Source of the DNA: Stenotrophomonas acidaminiphila
GTDB lineage: Bacteria > Pseudomonadota > Gammaproteobacteria > Xanthomonadales > Xanthomonadaceae
Direction: 5' to 3'
NCBI GenBank assembly: GCA_002951995.1
Contig: CP019797.1
Location: forward strand, 2,650,501-2,714,500
DNA length: 64,000 nucleotides
The notes beneath the pieces were generated by a model. That model was not told the origin of the DNA. It worked only from the letters and a program-made list of their open reading frames with translations, and did no database searches. A program made the position numbers and the translations under genes. Below are positions 7,857 through 17,654 of the stretch, in pieces (the stretch's first letter is position 1; each line of letters opens with the position of its first letter).

Positions 7857-8962
7857 CGGACGCGGTACTCGGCCGTGGTGGACGCCGGCGCGCCTTCGGC
7901 AGGCGGTGCCACCGGCTGCAGCGCGGCATCGGCGCCGAGCATGCGGTTCAGGCCCTGCAGGCCGCTCATCAGTTCCAGGTCCAGCTCCAGGCGGTCGCCG
8001 GACGCCTGTACCGGCACGACCGAACGCACCACCGGCACCGACTGCAGCGTGGCGGCCACGCGCAGGTAATCGGCCGCGGTGCGCAGCCCGCTGACGCGGA
8101 TGCGGTAGGTGCCGGCGGCACCGGTCACCGGCGCCTTGGCGTAGCGTTTGACCAGCGCGTCCGCGGCACCGTCGGCGCCACCGGCCATGGCGCGGCGGGC
8201 ATCGCCGTCGCGGGTGCTCCAGCGCGCCAGCTCGCGCCCGTCATCGACGAACACCCAGTCGGCCATCCAGCCACCGCCGCTGGCGCGGTACAGCTTGCCG
8301 ACCAGTTGCATCGGCGGAGCATAGCGCGCCGAGGCGCGGGCGATGGCGGCGGTGTCCTGGCGCCAGATCGCACCAACCAGCGCCTGCTCGGCGGCGCCGC
8401 CGCCGGGCAGGCCCAGGCGGAAACCGCGCTCGATCGCGCGGTCCAGCAGCGGACGCGCCGCATTGGCCTGCTGCACGCTCACCAGGCGCGGGCCGCTGCC
8501 GTCGTCGATCGCCATCCACACCACCGGCTTGGGCCGCGGCTGCGGCCATACCGGCAGCCCCAGCGCCGCGACCAGCCCGTCCACGTCGTCCTGGCGGAAA
8601 CGCGCCACCAGCATGGTCCGGAAGCTGGGTGCGCCGGAGGCCGACACGCTCTGGTCCTGGCGGTAGTCGTAGCTCTCGACCATGTCCCTGGCACTGCGCA
8701 GCGCCTGGGCGACGCCCGGGCGGGTCATTGCGCTGCGGTCGCCGGACAGCTTGCCCAGTACCGCGCCCAGCGCGCGCGCCAGGGCGCCGTTGCGGTCGGC
8801 GTCGCCCTGGCTGTTGACCGGCACCTCCGCCTCGTAGGCATTCTGGGCGCTGGCGATGTCGCCCTCGGTACGCAGGCCGGACTGCGCAAGCGCCGCCGGG
8901 ACGGACAGGCAGAGCGCCATAAACAGGAAAAAGGCCAGGCTGCGACGCATTGAGGGTTCCAT
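7853..8962 (-). CDS. DUF2066 periplasmic protein
   Basis: About 370 residues with a signal peptide (MRRSLAFFLFMALCLSVPAALAQ) and the N-terminal pattern YEAEVPVNSQGDADRNGALARALGAVLGKLSGDR typical of DUF2066 proteins. Function is unknown. It heads the perM-hda operon and overlaps perM by four bases. Two starts compete: ATG at 8962 (MEPSMRR) and ATG at 8950 (MRR, with GGAA seven to ten bases upstream); both keep the signal peptide. An extension to 9013 runs into the purM promoter region and is unlikely. Confidence 0.8.
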   Translation of the reverse strand: MEPSMRRSLAFFLFMALCLSVPAALAQSGLRTEGDIASAQNAYEAEVPVNSQGDADRNGALARALGAVLGKLSGDRSAMTRPGVAQALRSARDMVESYDYRQDQSVSASGAPSFRTMLVARFRQDDVDGLVAALGLPVWPQPRPKPVVWMAIDDGSGPRLVSVQQANAARPLLDRAIERGFRLGLPGGGAAEQALVGAIWRQDTAAIARASARYAPPMQLVGKLYRASGGGWMADWVFVDDGRELARWSTRDGDARRAMAGGADGAADALVKRYAKAPVTGAAGTYRIRVSGLRTAADYLRVAATLQSVPVVRSVVPVQASGDRLELDLELMSGLQGLNRMLGADAALQPVAPPAEGAPASTTAEYRVR

Positions 8963-9023
8963 TGCTCGACGGTTCCGGTGGGAATTGTTGCCCGAATGCG
9001 GCCTTGGCGCCAACGTGGCCTGT

Positions 9024-9029
9024 TAAAAT
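9024..9029 (+). promoter_or_regulatory. -10 element of purM
   Basis: TAAAAT within TGTTAAAATC, the most A/T-rich spot in an 85-base gap between the divergent DUF2066 gene and purM. Transcription would start near 9036, leaving a very short leader before GTG 9048 or GTG 9060. No PurR-like operator was recognised. Confidence 0.5.
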
Positions 9030-9047
9030 CGCCCGTTCACCCCGCCA

Positions 9048-10118
9048 GTGCAGCCGCCCGTGACCAGTTCCCCGACTTCCGCCAACTCTCCCCTGACCTA
9101 CCGTGACGCCGGCGTGGACATCGACGCGGGCAACGAACTGGTCGAGCGCATCAAGCCGCTGGTCAAGCGCAGCTTCCGCCCCGAGGTGATGGGCGGGCTG
9201 GGCGGTTTCGGCGCGCTGTTCGACCTGTCCGGCAAGTACCGCGAGCCGGTACTGGTCTCGGGTACCGATGGCGTCGGCACCAAGCTCAAGCTGGCCCAGC
9301 AGCTCGGCCGCCACGACACCATCGGCATCGACCTGGTCGCCATGTGCGTGAACGACGTGCTGGTGCAGGGCGCCGAACCGCTGTTCTTCCTGGATTACTT
9401 CGCCACCGGCAAGCTCGACATCGACACCGCCGCCGCGGTCGTGGGCGGCATCGCCAACGGCTGCACCGAGGCCGGCTGCGCGCTGATCGGTGGCGAGACC
9501 GCGGAGATGCCCGACATGTACGCCCCGGGCGAGTACGACCTGGCCGGCTTCACCGTCGCCGCAGTGGAGAAGAGCGAGCTGAAGGACGGCTCCAGCGTGC
9601 GCCAGGGTGACGTGCTGATCGGCATCGCTTCCTCCGGCCCGCATTCCAACGGCTACTCGCTGGTGCGCCGGATCTACGACCGCGCCGGCCAGCCGGCCGA
9701 CCTGGTGCTGGAGGACGGCGTCAAACTGGTGGACGCGCTGATGGCACCGACCCGCCTGTACGTCAAGCCGATCCTGTCGCTGCTGAAGGAACACGGCGCC
9801 GCGATCCACGGCATGGCCCATATCACCGGCGGCGGCCTGACCGAAAACATCATCCGCGTGGTGCCCGATGGCCTGGGCCTGGACATCGATGCCGGCAGCT
9901 GGACCCTGCCGCCGGTGTTCCAGTGGCTGCAGCGCGAAGGCAACGTCGCCGACAGCGAGATGTGGCGCACCTTCAACTGCGGCATCGGCTTCGTGCTGCT
10001 GGTGCCGGCCGACCAGGCCGCCGCCATCGGCGCCTCGCTCGACACGCTGCAGCTGGCGCACTGGCAGATCGGCCAGGTGGTCGCGGCCGAGGGCGGCGAG
10101 CGCGTGCGCATCGGCTGA
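9048..10118 (+). CDS. purM: Phosphoribosylformylglycinamidine cyclo-ligase (AIR synthetase)
   Basis: Cytoplasmic enzyme of de novo purine synthesis; it closes the imidazole ring of FGAM with ATP to give AIR. Family motifs are intact: [51 protein letters not shown] and FNCGIGF. Full length at about 350 residues. Two in-frame GTG codons can start it: 9048 (356 residues) and 9060 (352); conserved sequence begins only at [10 protein letters not shown], so the choice is open. purN follows, but after two inserted membrane-protein genes. Confidence 0.95.
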   Translation: MQPPVTSSPTSANSPLTYRDAGVDIDAGNELVERIKPLVKRSFRPEVMGGLGGFGALFDLSGKYREPVLVSGTDGVGTKLKLAQQLGRHDTIGIDLVAMCVNDVLVQGAEPLFFLDYFATGKLDIDTAAAVVGGIANGCTEAGCALIGGETAEMPDMYAPGEYDLAGFTVAAVEKSELKDGSSVRQGDVLIGIASSGPHSNGYSLVRRIYDRAGQPADLVLEDGVKLVDALMAPTRLYVKPILSLLKEHGAAIHGMAHITGGGLTENIIRVVPDGLGLDIDAGSWTLPPVFQWLQREGNVADSEMWRTFNCGIGFVLLVPADQAAAIGASLDTLQLAHWQIGQVVAAEGGERVRIG

Positions 10119-10142
10119 GGTTTCCGGACCGCACGCTGCCCC

Positions 10143-10586
10143 ATGGACCCGGTGACCGCCCCCGCCCCGCCGCCCAGGCTGACCGACGAGGACGCCAGCC
10201 AGTTGCGCCTGCTGTCGATCTTCCATTACGTGGTGGCGGCGATCACCGGGCTGTTTTCGCTGATCCCCGTGCTGCACCTGGTGATGGGGCTGGCCATGGC
10301 CACCGGCAGGCTGCCGGTGGAGACGGGTACTTCCGGTGCGCAGGCCATCGATCCGCGGTTGTTCGGCTGGTTCTTCGTCGCCTTCGCCGGCGTCTTCATT
10401 GCCTGCGGCCTGGCCCTGGCGGGTTTCATGGCCCATGCCGGCCGCTGCCTGCGGCAGCGCCGGCGTTACACGCTGTGCCTGGTGGTCGCCGCCATCTCCT
10501 GCATGATGATGCCTTTCGGCACGGTACTGGGCGTGTTCACCCTGATCGTGCTGATGCGCCCTTCGGTCAAGGCGGCCTTCGCTTGA
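10143..10586 (+). CDS. Hypothetical membrane protein
   Basis: 147 residues with four predicted membrane segments (HYVVAAITGLFSLIPVLHLVMGLAM, FFVAFAGVFIACGLALAGFMA, TLCLVVAAISCMMMPFGTVLGVFTLIVLM). No named family recognised. It lies 24 bases after purM and 43 before the DUF2238 gene, on the same strand, so it is probably cotranscribed. Nothing links it to purine synthesis except position. Confidence 0.7.
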   Translation: MDPVTAPAPPPRLTDEDASQLRLLSIFHYVVAAITGLFSLIPVLHLVMGLAMATGRLPVETGTSGAQAIDPRLFGWFFVAFAGVFIACGLALAGFMAHAGRCLRQRRRYTLCLVVAAISCMMMPFGTVLGVFTLIVLMRPSVKAAFA

Positions 10587-10629
10587 ACGGTACGCCACCG
10601 CCCTTCACCCCTCCTCCGGGCCACGCCGC

Positions 10630-11238
10630 ATGAGCCCTGCCAAGAAGGCCGCGTTCGCCGGCGTGCTCGCCGTGTTCCTGCTCACCTGGATCAAGCCACT
10701 GTGGCCACTGGAGCAGGCCCTGCACAGCTCGCTGACCGTGGTCGGGCTGGCGGCGCTGTGGTGGGTGGACCGGCGCTGGCCGCTGGATGGCGGCGCCTTC
10801 GCCGCCATCTGCGGGTTCGTCGCGCTGCATTGCATCGGTGCACGCTGGCTGTATTCCAACGTGCCGTACGAGACATGGCTGCAGGCGCTGGCCGGCTGGT
10901 CGCCCGGCGCGGCCTTCGGCTGGCAGCGCAACCATTTCGACCGGCTGATCCACCTGCTGTATGGCGCCTGCTTCACCCCGGCGCTGGCGCAGCTGGCCCG
11001 GCACGCGTGGCCGGCGCTGCGCGGTGGCCAGGCGTTCGTGCTGGCGGTGATGGCGGTCATGTGTTCCAGCCTGGTGTACGAATGGCTGGAATGGGGCATC
11101 GCGCTGGCGCTGTCGCCGGAAGCCGCCGAAGCCTACAACGGCCAGCAGGGTGACGTCTGGGATGCGCATGCCGACATGCTGCTGGCCACCGTCGGCAGCC
11201 TGCTGGCCTGGCCGCTGGCGCGACGGGTGGCCCGATGA
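10630..11238 (+). CDS. DUF2238 (YjdF-like) inner-membrane protein
   Basis: 202-residue multi-pass membrane protein. The motif block FGWQRNHFDRLIHLLYG, then SSLVYEWLEWGIAL and QGDVWDAHADMLLATVGSLLAWPLA, is the signature of the YjdF/DUF2238 family; its conserved His, Asp and Glu residues resemble a metal or active site in the membrane, but no activity is established. The stop overlaps the purN start by four bases (ATGA), indicating translational coupling to purN. Confidence 0.85.
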   Translation: MSPAKKAAFAGVLAVFLLTWIKPLWPLEQALHSSLTVVGLAALWWVDRRWPLDGGAFAAICGFVALHCIGARWLYSNVPYETWLQALAGWSPGAAFGWQRNHFDRLIHLLYGACFTPALAQLARHAWPALRGGQAFVLAVMAVMCSSLVYEWLEWGIALALSPEAAEAYNGQQGDVWDAHADMLLATVGSLLAWPLARRVAR

Positions 11239-11894
11239 GCGCCCCCGCACGCATCGCCGTGCTCGCCTCCGGCCGCGGCAGCAACCTGCAGTGCCTGCTG
11301 GACGGCATCGGTAGCGGGCAGCTGCACGCGCGCATCGCCGGCGTGTTCTCCGACAAGCCCGGCGCCGCGGCACTGGACAAGGTCGCCCCGGCGCTGCGCT
11401 GGGCACGTTCGCCGCGGGAGTTCGCCGGCCGCGATGCCTTCGACGCCGCGCTCGGCGACGCCGTGGCCGCCAGCACCCCGGACTGGATCGTCTGCGCCGG
11501 CTACATGCGCATCCTCGGCGCCGGCTTCGTGCAGCGCTTCGGCGGCCGCCTGGTCAACATCCATCCGTCGCTGCTGCCCCGGCACAAGGGCCTGCACACC
11601 CACGCCCGGGCGCTCGAGGCCGGTGACGCCGAGCATGGCGCCAGCGTCCATTTCGTGGTGCCGGAACTGGATGCCGGCGCGGTGATCGCACAGGCACGGG
11701 TGCCGGTGCTGGCCGGCGACGACGCCGATGCGCTGGCCGCGCGGGTGCTGGCGGTCGAGCACCCGCTGCTGCTGGCAACGGTACGCCTGCTGGTCGATGG
11801 GCGCGTAGCTGAACAGGATGGCACGGTCCTGTTCGATGGTCAGTCCCTGTTTAATCCCCTGCGCCTAGATTCCGACGGCACCCTCCGGCGCTGA
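11235..11894 (+). CDS. purN: Phosphoribosylglycinamide formyltransferase (GART)
   Basis: 219-residue enzyme that formylates GAR with 10-formyl-THF in purine synthesis. N-terminal IAVLASGRGSNLQCLLDGI binds the phosphate, and the catalytic set is visible: ICAGYMRILG, NIHPSLLPRHKG (catalytic Asn-His) and GASVHFVVPELDAGAVIAQ (catalytic Asp). It is coupled to the DUF2238 gene by a four-base overlap and follows purM, as in many gammaproteobacteria apart from the inserted membrane genes. Confidence 0.95.
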   Translation: MSAPARIAVLASGRGSNLQCLLDGIGSGQLHARIAGVFSDKPGAAALDKVAPALRWARSPREFAGRDAFDAALGDAVAASTPDWIVCAGYMRILGAGFVQRFGGRLVNIHPSLLPRHKGLHTHARALEAGDAEHGASVHFVVPELDAGAVIAQARVPVLAGDDADALAARVLAVEHPLLLATVRLLVDGRVAEQDGTVLFDGQSLFNPLRLDSDGTLRR

Positions 11895-11956
11895 TCCGCA
11901 CATGCCGCTGATGCGCCGGCTGGCATGATGACCATCCCTCCCGCCCAGATCCGAGC

Positions 11957-12727
11957 ATGACCCTCGCCTTCCTCAAACCGGTAGTGCTGGCCAGCCTGCT
12001 GACGACCCTGCCGGTCATGGCCCAGGAAACCGCCCCCGCGACGGCCGCGGCGCTGCCGCCGGCCGAGTGGGACCCGCCGGCGCTGGAACCGTTCGTCGCC
12101 ACCTACCAGGCCTTCTACAAGGGCAAGGAAGCCGGCGACGCGACCATGCGCGTGGTCCATGACGACGGTGCCCGCTGGCGCGTGGACATGGCCGTGCGCG
12201 GGCGCCGCGGGTTCGCCGGGGTGCTGGGCCTGAACCTGGAGCAGAGCACGGTGTTCGACAACCAAGGCACGGTGTACGTGCCGCTCAGCCAGAGCACGGT
12301 GAAGAAGGCGCTGTTCCTGGGCAAGAAGGTCACCGGCACCTACGACTGGCGCGATGGCACCGCGCAGTGGCACGGCGACCTCAAGAAGGAGCGCCAGCGC
12401 CCGATTCCGCTGCAGCCGGGCGACCAGAGCGCCCTGCTGCTCAATCTGTCGCTGATGCGCGACGCCCGCCCCGGCCAGCCGCTGCGTTACCGCTACGTCG
12501 ACGTGGGCCGGGTCCGCCAGTACGAATACCAGGCGGCCACCAGCACCGAGACCGTGCAGGTCGGCGACCTCAGCTACGACGCGCTGCGGGTCTACCGCAC
12601 CAACGGCGGCAACGATGAAACCATCCTGTGGATCGCCAATGGCGTGCCCACGCCCGTACGCATCCTGCAGCGCGAGGATGGCGAGGACGCCATCGACCTG
12701 CGCCTGACCGAATACCAAGGAGCCTGA
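11957..12727 (+). CDS. DUF3108 periplasmic protein, first copy
   Basis: 256 residues. Signal peptide MTLAFLKPVVLASLLTTLPVMAQ, then DUF3108, a beta-rich domain starting at FVATYQAFYKGKEAGDATMRV. Function unknown. Two bases separate its stop from the next gene, which encodes a second DUF3108 protein: both share the lines F.A.YQA.Y.G, LSQSTVK/LSQSTLF, and the ending W IA.G.P.PVR.LQRE.G.DAIDL. The pair looks like an old tandem duplication. Confidence 0.8.
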   Translation: MTLAFLKPVVLASLLTTLPVMAQETAPATAAALPPAEWDPPALEPFVATYQAFYKGKEAGDATMRVVHDDGARWRVDMAVRGRRGFAGVLGLNLEQSTVFDNQGTVYVPLSQSTVKKALFLGKKVTGTYDWRDGTAQWHGDLKKERQRPIPLQPGDQSALLLNLSLMRDARPGQPLRYRYVDVGRVRQYEYQAATSTETVQVGDLSYDALRVYRTNGGNDETILWIANGVPTPVRILQREDGEDAIDLRLTEYQGA

Positions 12728-12729
12728 GC

Positions 12730-13413
12730 ATGAAGCCTTCTCTGCGCCATCTCCCGCTGGCCGCCGCCGCCCTCGCCGCGCTGGCCAGCACGCCCGCACT
12801 GGCCATGCAGCCGTTTACCGCGAACTACCAGGCCAGCTACATGGGCCTGCAGGCCAACGGGGTGATGACCCTGGCCGCGGAGAGCGGCGGCAAGTGGCGC
12901 TACACGCTGCAGGTCAAAAACCAGCTGGCCGAGTTGAGCCAGAGCACGCTGTTCGACGAGCAGAACGGCCGCCTGCGACCGCTGAGCAGCCATGACGCCT
13001 CGGTGATTCCGTTCAAGCGCCGCGCGGTCGATGCGCGCTACGACTGGGGCAGCAGCCAGGCCACCTGGAGCGGCGATGTGAAGCCGGAACGGCGCGGGCC
13101 GGTGGCGCTGCAGAACGGCGACATGGACGGCCTGCTGATCAACCTGGCCATCGCCCGCGATGTCGCCGCCGGCAAGCCGCTCAATTACCGCATGGTGGAC
13201 GACGGCCGGGTCAAGACCCTGACCTACCGCGTGGTCGGCAAGGAAAACATGACCGTCGACGGCAAGACCGTGGAGGCCACCAAGGTCGCGCGCGTGGACG
13301 GCAACAAGGAACAGATCGCCTGGATCGCCCCGGGCATGCCGGTGCCGGTGCGCCTGCTGCAGCGCGAGGGCGGCCGCGACGCCCTGGACCTGACGATCAA
13401 GTCGCTGCGCTGA
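12730..13413 (+). CDS. DUF3108 periplasmic protein, second copy
   Basis: 227 residues with signal peptide (MKPSLRHLPLAAAALAALASTPALA) and a DUF3108 domain (FTANYQASYMGLQANGVMTL). Start ATG at 12730, two bases after the first copy's stop; a longer frame-open version has no support. It ends before a bidirectional terminator facing sucD. Role unknown; the two copies have diverged enough in the middle to suggest separate ligands or partners. Confidence 0.82.
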   Translation: MKPSLRHLPLAAAALAALASTPALAMQPFTANYQASYMGLQANGVMTLAAESGGKWRYTLQVKNQLAELSQSTLFDEQNGRLRPLSSHDASVIPFKRRAVDARYDWGSSQATWSGDVKPERRGPVALQNGDMDGLLINLAIARDVAAGKPLNYRMVDDGRVKTLTYRVVGKENMTVDGKTVEATKVARVDGNKEQIAWIAPGMPVPVRLLQREGGRDALDLTIKSLR

Positions 13414-13439
13414 ATCCCGCCGGCGCAGCACCCGGAACG

Positions 13440-13469
13440 CGAAAAGGCCGCCCGCAGGCGGCCTTTTCG
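13440..13469. terminator. Bidirectional terminator between DUF3108 gene and sucD
   Basis: Perfect 13-base-pair stem CGAAAAGGCCGCC/GGCGGCCTTTTCG with a four-base loop. The A and T tracts at its ends let it stop transcription from both convergent units. Confidence 0.92.
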
Positions 13470-13488
13470 TTGCGCCTCGCGGCCGGTC

Positions 13489-14364
13489 TTACTTGACCAG
13501 CTTGGCGATGGCGGCGCCCAGGTCGCCCGGCGAACGCACGGTGACCACGCCAGCGGCTTCCATCGCCGCGAACTTGCCCTCGGCGGTGCCCTTGCCACCC
13601 GAGGCGATCGCGCCCGCGTGGCCCATGCGCTTGCCGGCCGGCGCCGACGCACCGGCGATGAAACCGACGACCGGCTTCTTCACGTGTGCCTTGATGTACT
13701 CGGCACCGGCTTCCTCGGCGTCGCCGCCGATCTCGCCGACCATGATGATGCCTTCGGTCTGCGGGTCTTCGTTGAACAGCTTCAGGCAGTCGACGAAGTT
13801 CAGGCCGTTGATCGGGTCGCCGCCGATGCCGATGCAGGTGGACTGGCCCAGGCCGACTTCGGTGGTCTGCTTGACCGCTTCATAGGTCAGGGTGCCCGAA
13901 CGCGACACGATGCCGATCTTGCCCGGCTTGTGGATGTGGCCCGGCATGATGCCGATCTTGCACTCGCCCGGGGTGATCACGCCGGGGCAGTTCGGCCCGA
14001 TCAGCACGGTCTCCGGGTAGGTGCGGGTCAGCACGTTCTTGACCCGCAGCATGTCCAGCACCGGGATGCCCTCGGTGATGCAGACGATGACCTTGATGCC
14101 CGCGGCAGCGGCTTCCAGGATCGCATCGGCGGCGAACGGTGGCGGCACGTAGATGACCGACGCGTCGGCGCCGGTGCTGGCCACGGCATCGGCCACGGTG
14201 TTGAACACCGGCAGGTCGATGTGGGTGGTGCCGCCCTTGCCCGGGGTGACGCCGCCGACGACCTGGGTGCCGTACTCGATCATCTGGGTGGCGTGGAAGG
14301 TGCCCTGCTGGCCGGTGAAGCCCTGCACGATCACCTTGGTGTTCTTGTTAATCAAAACGGACAT
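13489..14364 (-). CDS. sucD: Succinyl-CoA synthetase, alpha subunit
   Basis: 291-residue TCA-cycle subunit that binds CoA and carries the phosphohistidine. Visible: [15 protein letters not shown] (CoA site), [31 protein letters not shown], and [18 protein letters not shown] with the active His in the GHAGA motif near residue 246. The ATG at 14364 is preceded by AGAGGA; a longer open frame covers the hairpin region and is not supported. It lies downstream of sucC, separated by 181 bases that hold two inverted repeats. Confidence 0.96.
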   Translation of the reverse strand: MSVLINKNTKVIVQGFTGQQGTFHATQMIEYGTQVVGGVTPGKGGTTHIDLPVFNTVADAVASTGADASVIYVPPPFAADAILEAAAAGIKVIVCITEGIPVLDMLRVKNVLTRTYPETVLIGPNCPGVITPGECKIGIMPGHIHKPGKIGIVSRSGTLTYEAVKQTTEVGLGQSTCIGIGGDPINGLNFVDCLKLFNEDPQTEGIIMVGEIGGDAEEAGAEYIKAHVKKPVVGFIAGASAPAGKRMGHAGAIASGGKGTAEGKFAAMEAAGVVTVRSPGDLGAAIAKLVK

Positions 14365-14412
14365 TCGTTTGAGTCCTCTGAATCTCTTGCTGTTTGTCGG
14401 CTTCGGAACCAC

Positions 14413-14439
14413 GTGATGTTCCGCCATGCGGAACATCAC
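14413..14439. repeat. 12-bp perfect inverted repeat between sucC and sucD
   Basis: GTGATGTTCCGC-CAT-GCGGAACATCAC. In the sucC-sucD message it forms a very stable hairpin. There is no T tract on either side, so it is not a classical terminator; an mRNA processing or stabilising role, or a small mobile repeat, would fit. Confidence 0.75.
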
Positions 14440-14486
14440 TCAGGCATGCCACCCCATCCCCCGCATCACCGCTTCGCGGCAATACC

Positions 14487-14507
14487 GCCCCCTTGACTCA
14501 AGGGGGC
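14487..14507. repeat. 9-bp inverted repeat between sucC and sucD
   Basis: GCCCCCTTG-ACT-CAAGGGGGC, about 50 bases from the previous repeat and also inside the sucC-sucD gap. Function unknown. Confidence 0.7.
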
Positions 14508-14545
14508 TGGAGGAACGCAGCCCGGTGCCCCGAAACAGGGAATGA

Positions 14546-15718
<1,173 letters not shown>

Positions 15719-15939
15719 GTGTCACCGTGGGAATGGGAACAACCGCCACGAGTCCACAGGGCCAAGGGATGGCCTTCCTGCAGGGCGGGCGGGCCCACCA
15801 TTGTCGCCGACCACGGCCCGTGGCGCAAAGAACGCCATCCCCGGCGCCGCCCGGGGAGCGGAATCGGGCGGGATTTCAGTCACTTGCCGGCTGCCGCTGG
15901 ATTGTCGCGGTGGCCGTCACCGCGATCCCGGCCCCCACC

Positions 15940-15945
15940 TATACT
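15940..15945 (+). promoter_or_regulatory. -10 element of pilS
   Basis: TATACT, 33 bases before the TTG start of pilS. No convincing -35 hexamer is seen at the proper spacing. Confidence 0.45.
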
Positions 15946-15977
15946 CCGTGCTGCCGCCCGCCGCCGGAGCCCCGCGC

Positions 15978-17591
15978 TTGACCTCCCCGTCCTCGCTCAT
16001 CGACCGCATCGAATCGATACCGCGGCGCGAGCTGTACTTCTTCGCGCTGTACCGGGTGCTGATCGCCAGCCTGATCGCGGCACTGGTGTTCAGCCCGCTG
16101 AGCGCGCTGATGAGCGAGGCGCACCACCCGGCGCTGGCACGCGCGGTGAGCATCGGCTACCTGCCGGTCGCGCTGGGCCTGCTGGCGTGGGGCCGCAACG
16201 AGCGCTGGCTGCAGCCGCTGGTGTTCTGGGGCGCGGTGAGCGACATCCTCGCCGCCACCCTGCTCATCCACGCCCTGCCCGGCGCCAGCGCCGGCATCTC
16301 CATGACCCTGCTGTTCAACATCTCCGCCGCGGCGATGATGCTGCCGCTGTCCGGCGGCATGCTGCTGGCCATGGTGGCCAGCATCGCCACCGTGGCCGAG
16401 TTCGGCTGGCGCGAACTGGAAGGCGGCGACAGCACCCGCACGGTGGCCGAGCTGGCGATGTTCGTCACCAGCTACCTGGCCCTGGCCTGGATCAGCTACC
16501 AGATCGGCAACCGCGCCCGGCGCAACCAGCAGTTGGCCGAGCAGCGTGGCGCCGAAGTGGCCAACCTGTTCGAGATCAACGAGCTGATCATCCGCCGCAT
16601 GCGCACCGGCGTGCTGGTGGTGGATGGCGGCGGCCGCATCGCCCTGGCCAACGAGGCCGCCACCGCGCTGCTTGGCGAGGCCGGCGATGGCCTGGCCGGC
16701 GGCGAGGCGCGGCTGGGCCAGGTGGCGCCGGAGCTGGCGCGGCGCCTGCAGCGCTGGCGCAACGGCTCGACCGGCGAGGAGCAGCCGCTGCAACTGGCCG
16801 GCGGCCAGGCCGAGGTGCAGCCGCGCTTCGCGCGCCTGCTGGCCGACAGCGACCAGACCCTGCTGTTCCTGGACGACACCAGCGTGGTCTCGCGCCGCGC
16901 CGAGTCGCTCACCCTGTCCACCCTGGGCCGCTTCTCGGCCAGCCTGGCGCACGAGATCCGCAACCCGCTGGCGGCGATCAACTACGCCACGCAGCTGCTC
17001 GAGGAATCCAGCGACCTGGGCGACGCCGACCGGCGCCTGCTGCAGATCATCCACCAGCAGTGCCAGCGCACCAACGGCATCGTCGAGAGCGTGCTGGCGC
17101 TGGCCCGCCGCGAGCGCGCCAGCCCGGAGAACCTGGACCTGGCCAGCTTCGTGCGGCGCTTCGTGCTGGAGTACCGACAGACCCTGTCCACCGAGACCGA
17201 CAACGTCGAATCCATCATCCGCGAGTCCTCGGTGCCGGCACTGATGGACCCGCGCCACCTGCACCAGATCCTGACCGCACTCGTGCACAACGCGCTCAAG
17301 TACGGGCGCGCCGGCGACGAGCCGGCACAGGTGCGGATCCGCGTCGCGTCCGCCGGCCGGCACGCGGTGATCGATGTGATCGACCGCGGCCCCGGCATCC
17401 CCGAGGCGGTCGCCGCACAGCTGTTCCGGCCGTTCTACACCACGTCCGAGCACGGCACCGGACTGGGCCTGTACATCGCGCAGGAGCTGTGCCGGGCCAG
17501 CCAGGCGCGGCTGGAATACATCCCGGTCCCGACCCGCGGCGCCTGCTTCCGCATCGTCATGCCCGCCCCGCACGGCGCTTTCGCCGCCTGA
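15978..17591 (+). CDS. pilS: PilS sensor histidine kinase
   Basis: 537-residue membrane kinase that senses pilin in the inner membrane and controls PilR. Six N-terminal membrane segments (from about LYFFALYRVLIASLIAALVF to LALAWISYQIG) are followed by a PAS-like region (NELIIRRMRTGVLVVD), the phosphoacceptor block LAHEIRNPLAAINYATQLLEES, and the ATPase domain (NALKYG; DRGPGIP; TSEHGTGLGLYIAQEL). The most likely start is TTG at 15978, eight bases after GGAG; no ATG suits. pilR follows after 63 bases. Confidence 0.93.
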   Translation: MTSPSSLIDRIESIPRRELYFFALYRVLIASLIAALVFSPLSALMSEAHHPALARAVSIGYLPVALGLLAWGRNERWLQPLVFWGAVSDILAATLLIHALPGASAGISMTLLFNISAAAMMLPLSGGMLLAMVASIATVAEFGWRELEGGDSTRTVAELAMFVTSYLALAWISYQIGNRARRNQQLAEQRGAEVANLFEINELIIRRMRTGVLVVDGGGRIALANEAATALLGEAGDGLAGGEARLGQVAPELARRLQRWRNGSTGEEQPLQLAGGQAEVQPRFARLLADSDQTLLFLDDTSVVSRRAESLTLSTLGRFSASLAHEIRNPLAAINYATQLLEESSDLGDADRRLLQIIHQQCQRTNGIVESVLALARRERASPENLDLASFVRRFVLEYRQTLSTETDNVESIIRESSVPALMDPRHLHQILTALVHNALKYGRAGDEPAQVRIRVASAGRHAVIDVIDRGPGIPEAVAAQLFRPFYTTSEHGTGLGLYIAQELCRASQARLEYIPVPTRGACFRIVMPAPHGAFAA

Positions 17592-17654
17592 TCCAGCGCC
17601 GCCGCGGAGACAGGAAGATGACGTCCAGTGCCGCTCTCGGCTATCGTTTTCAAC

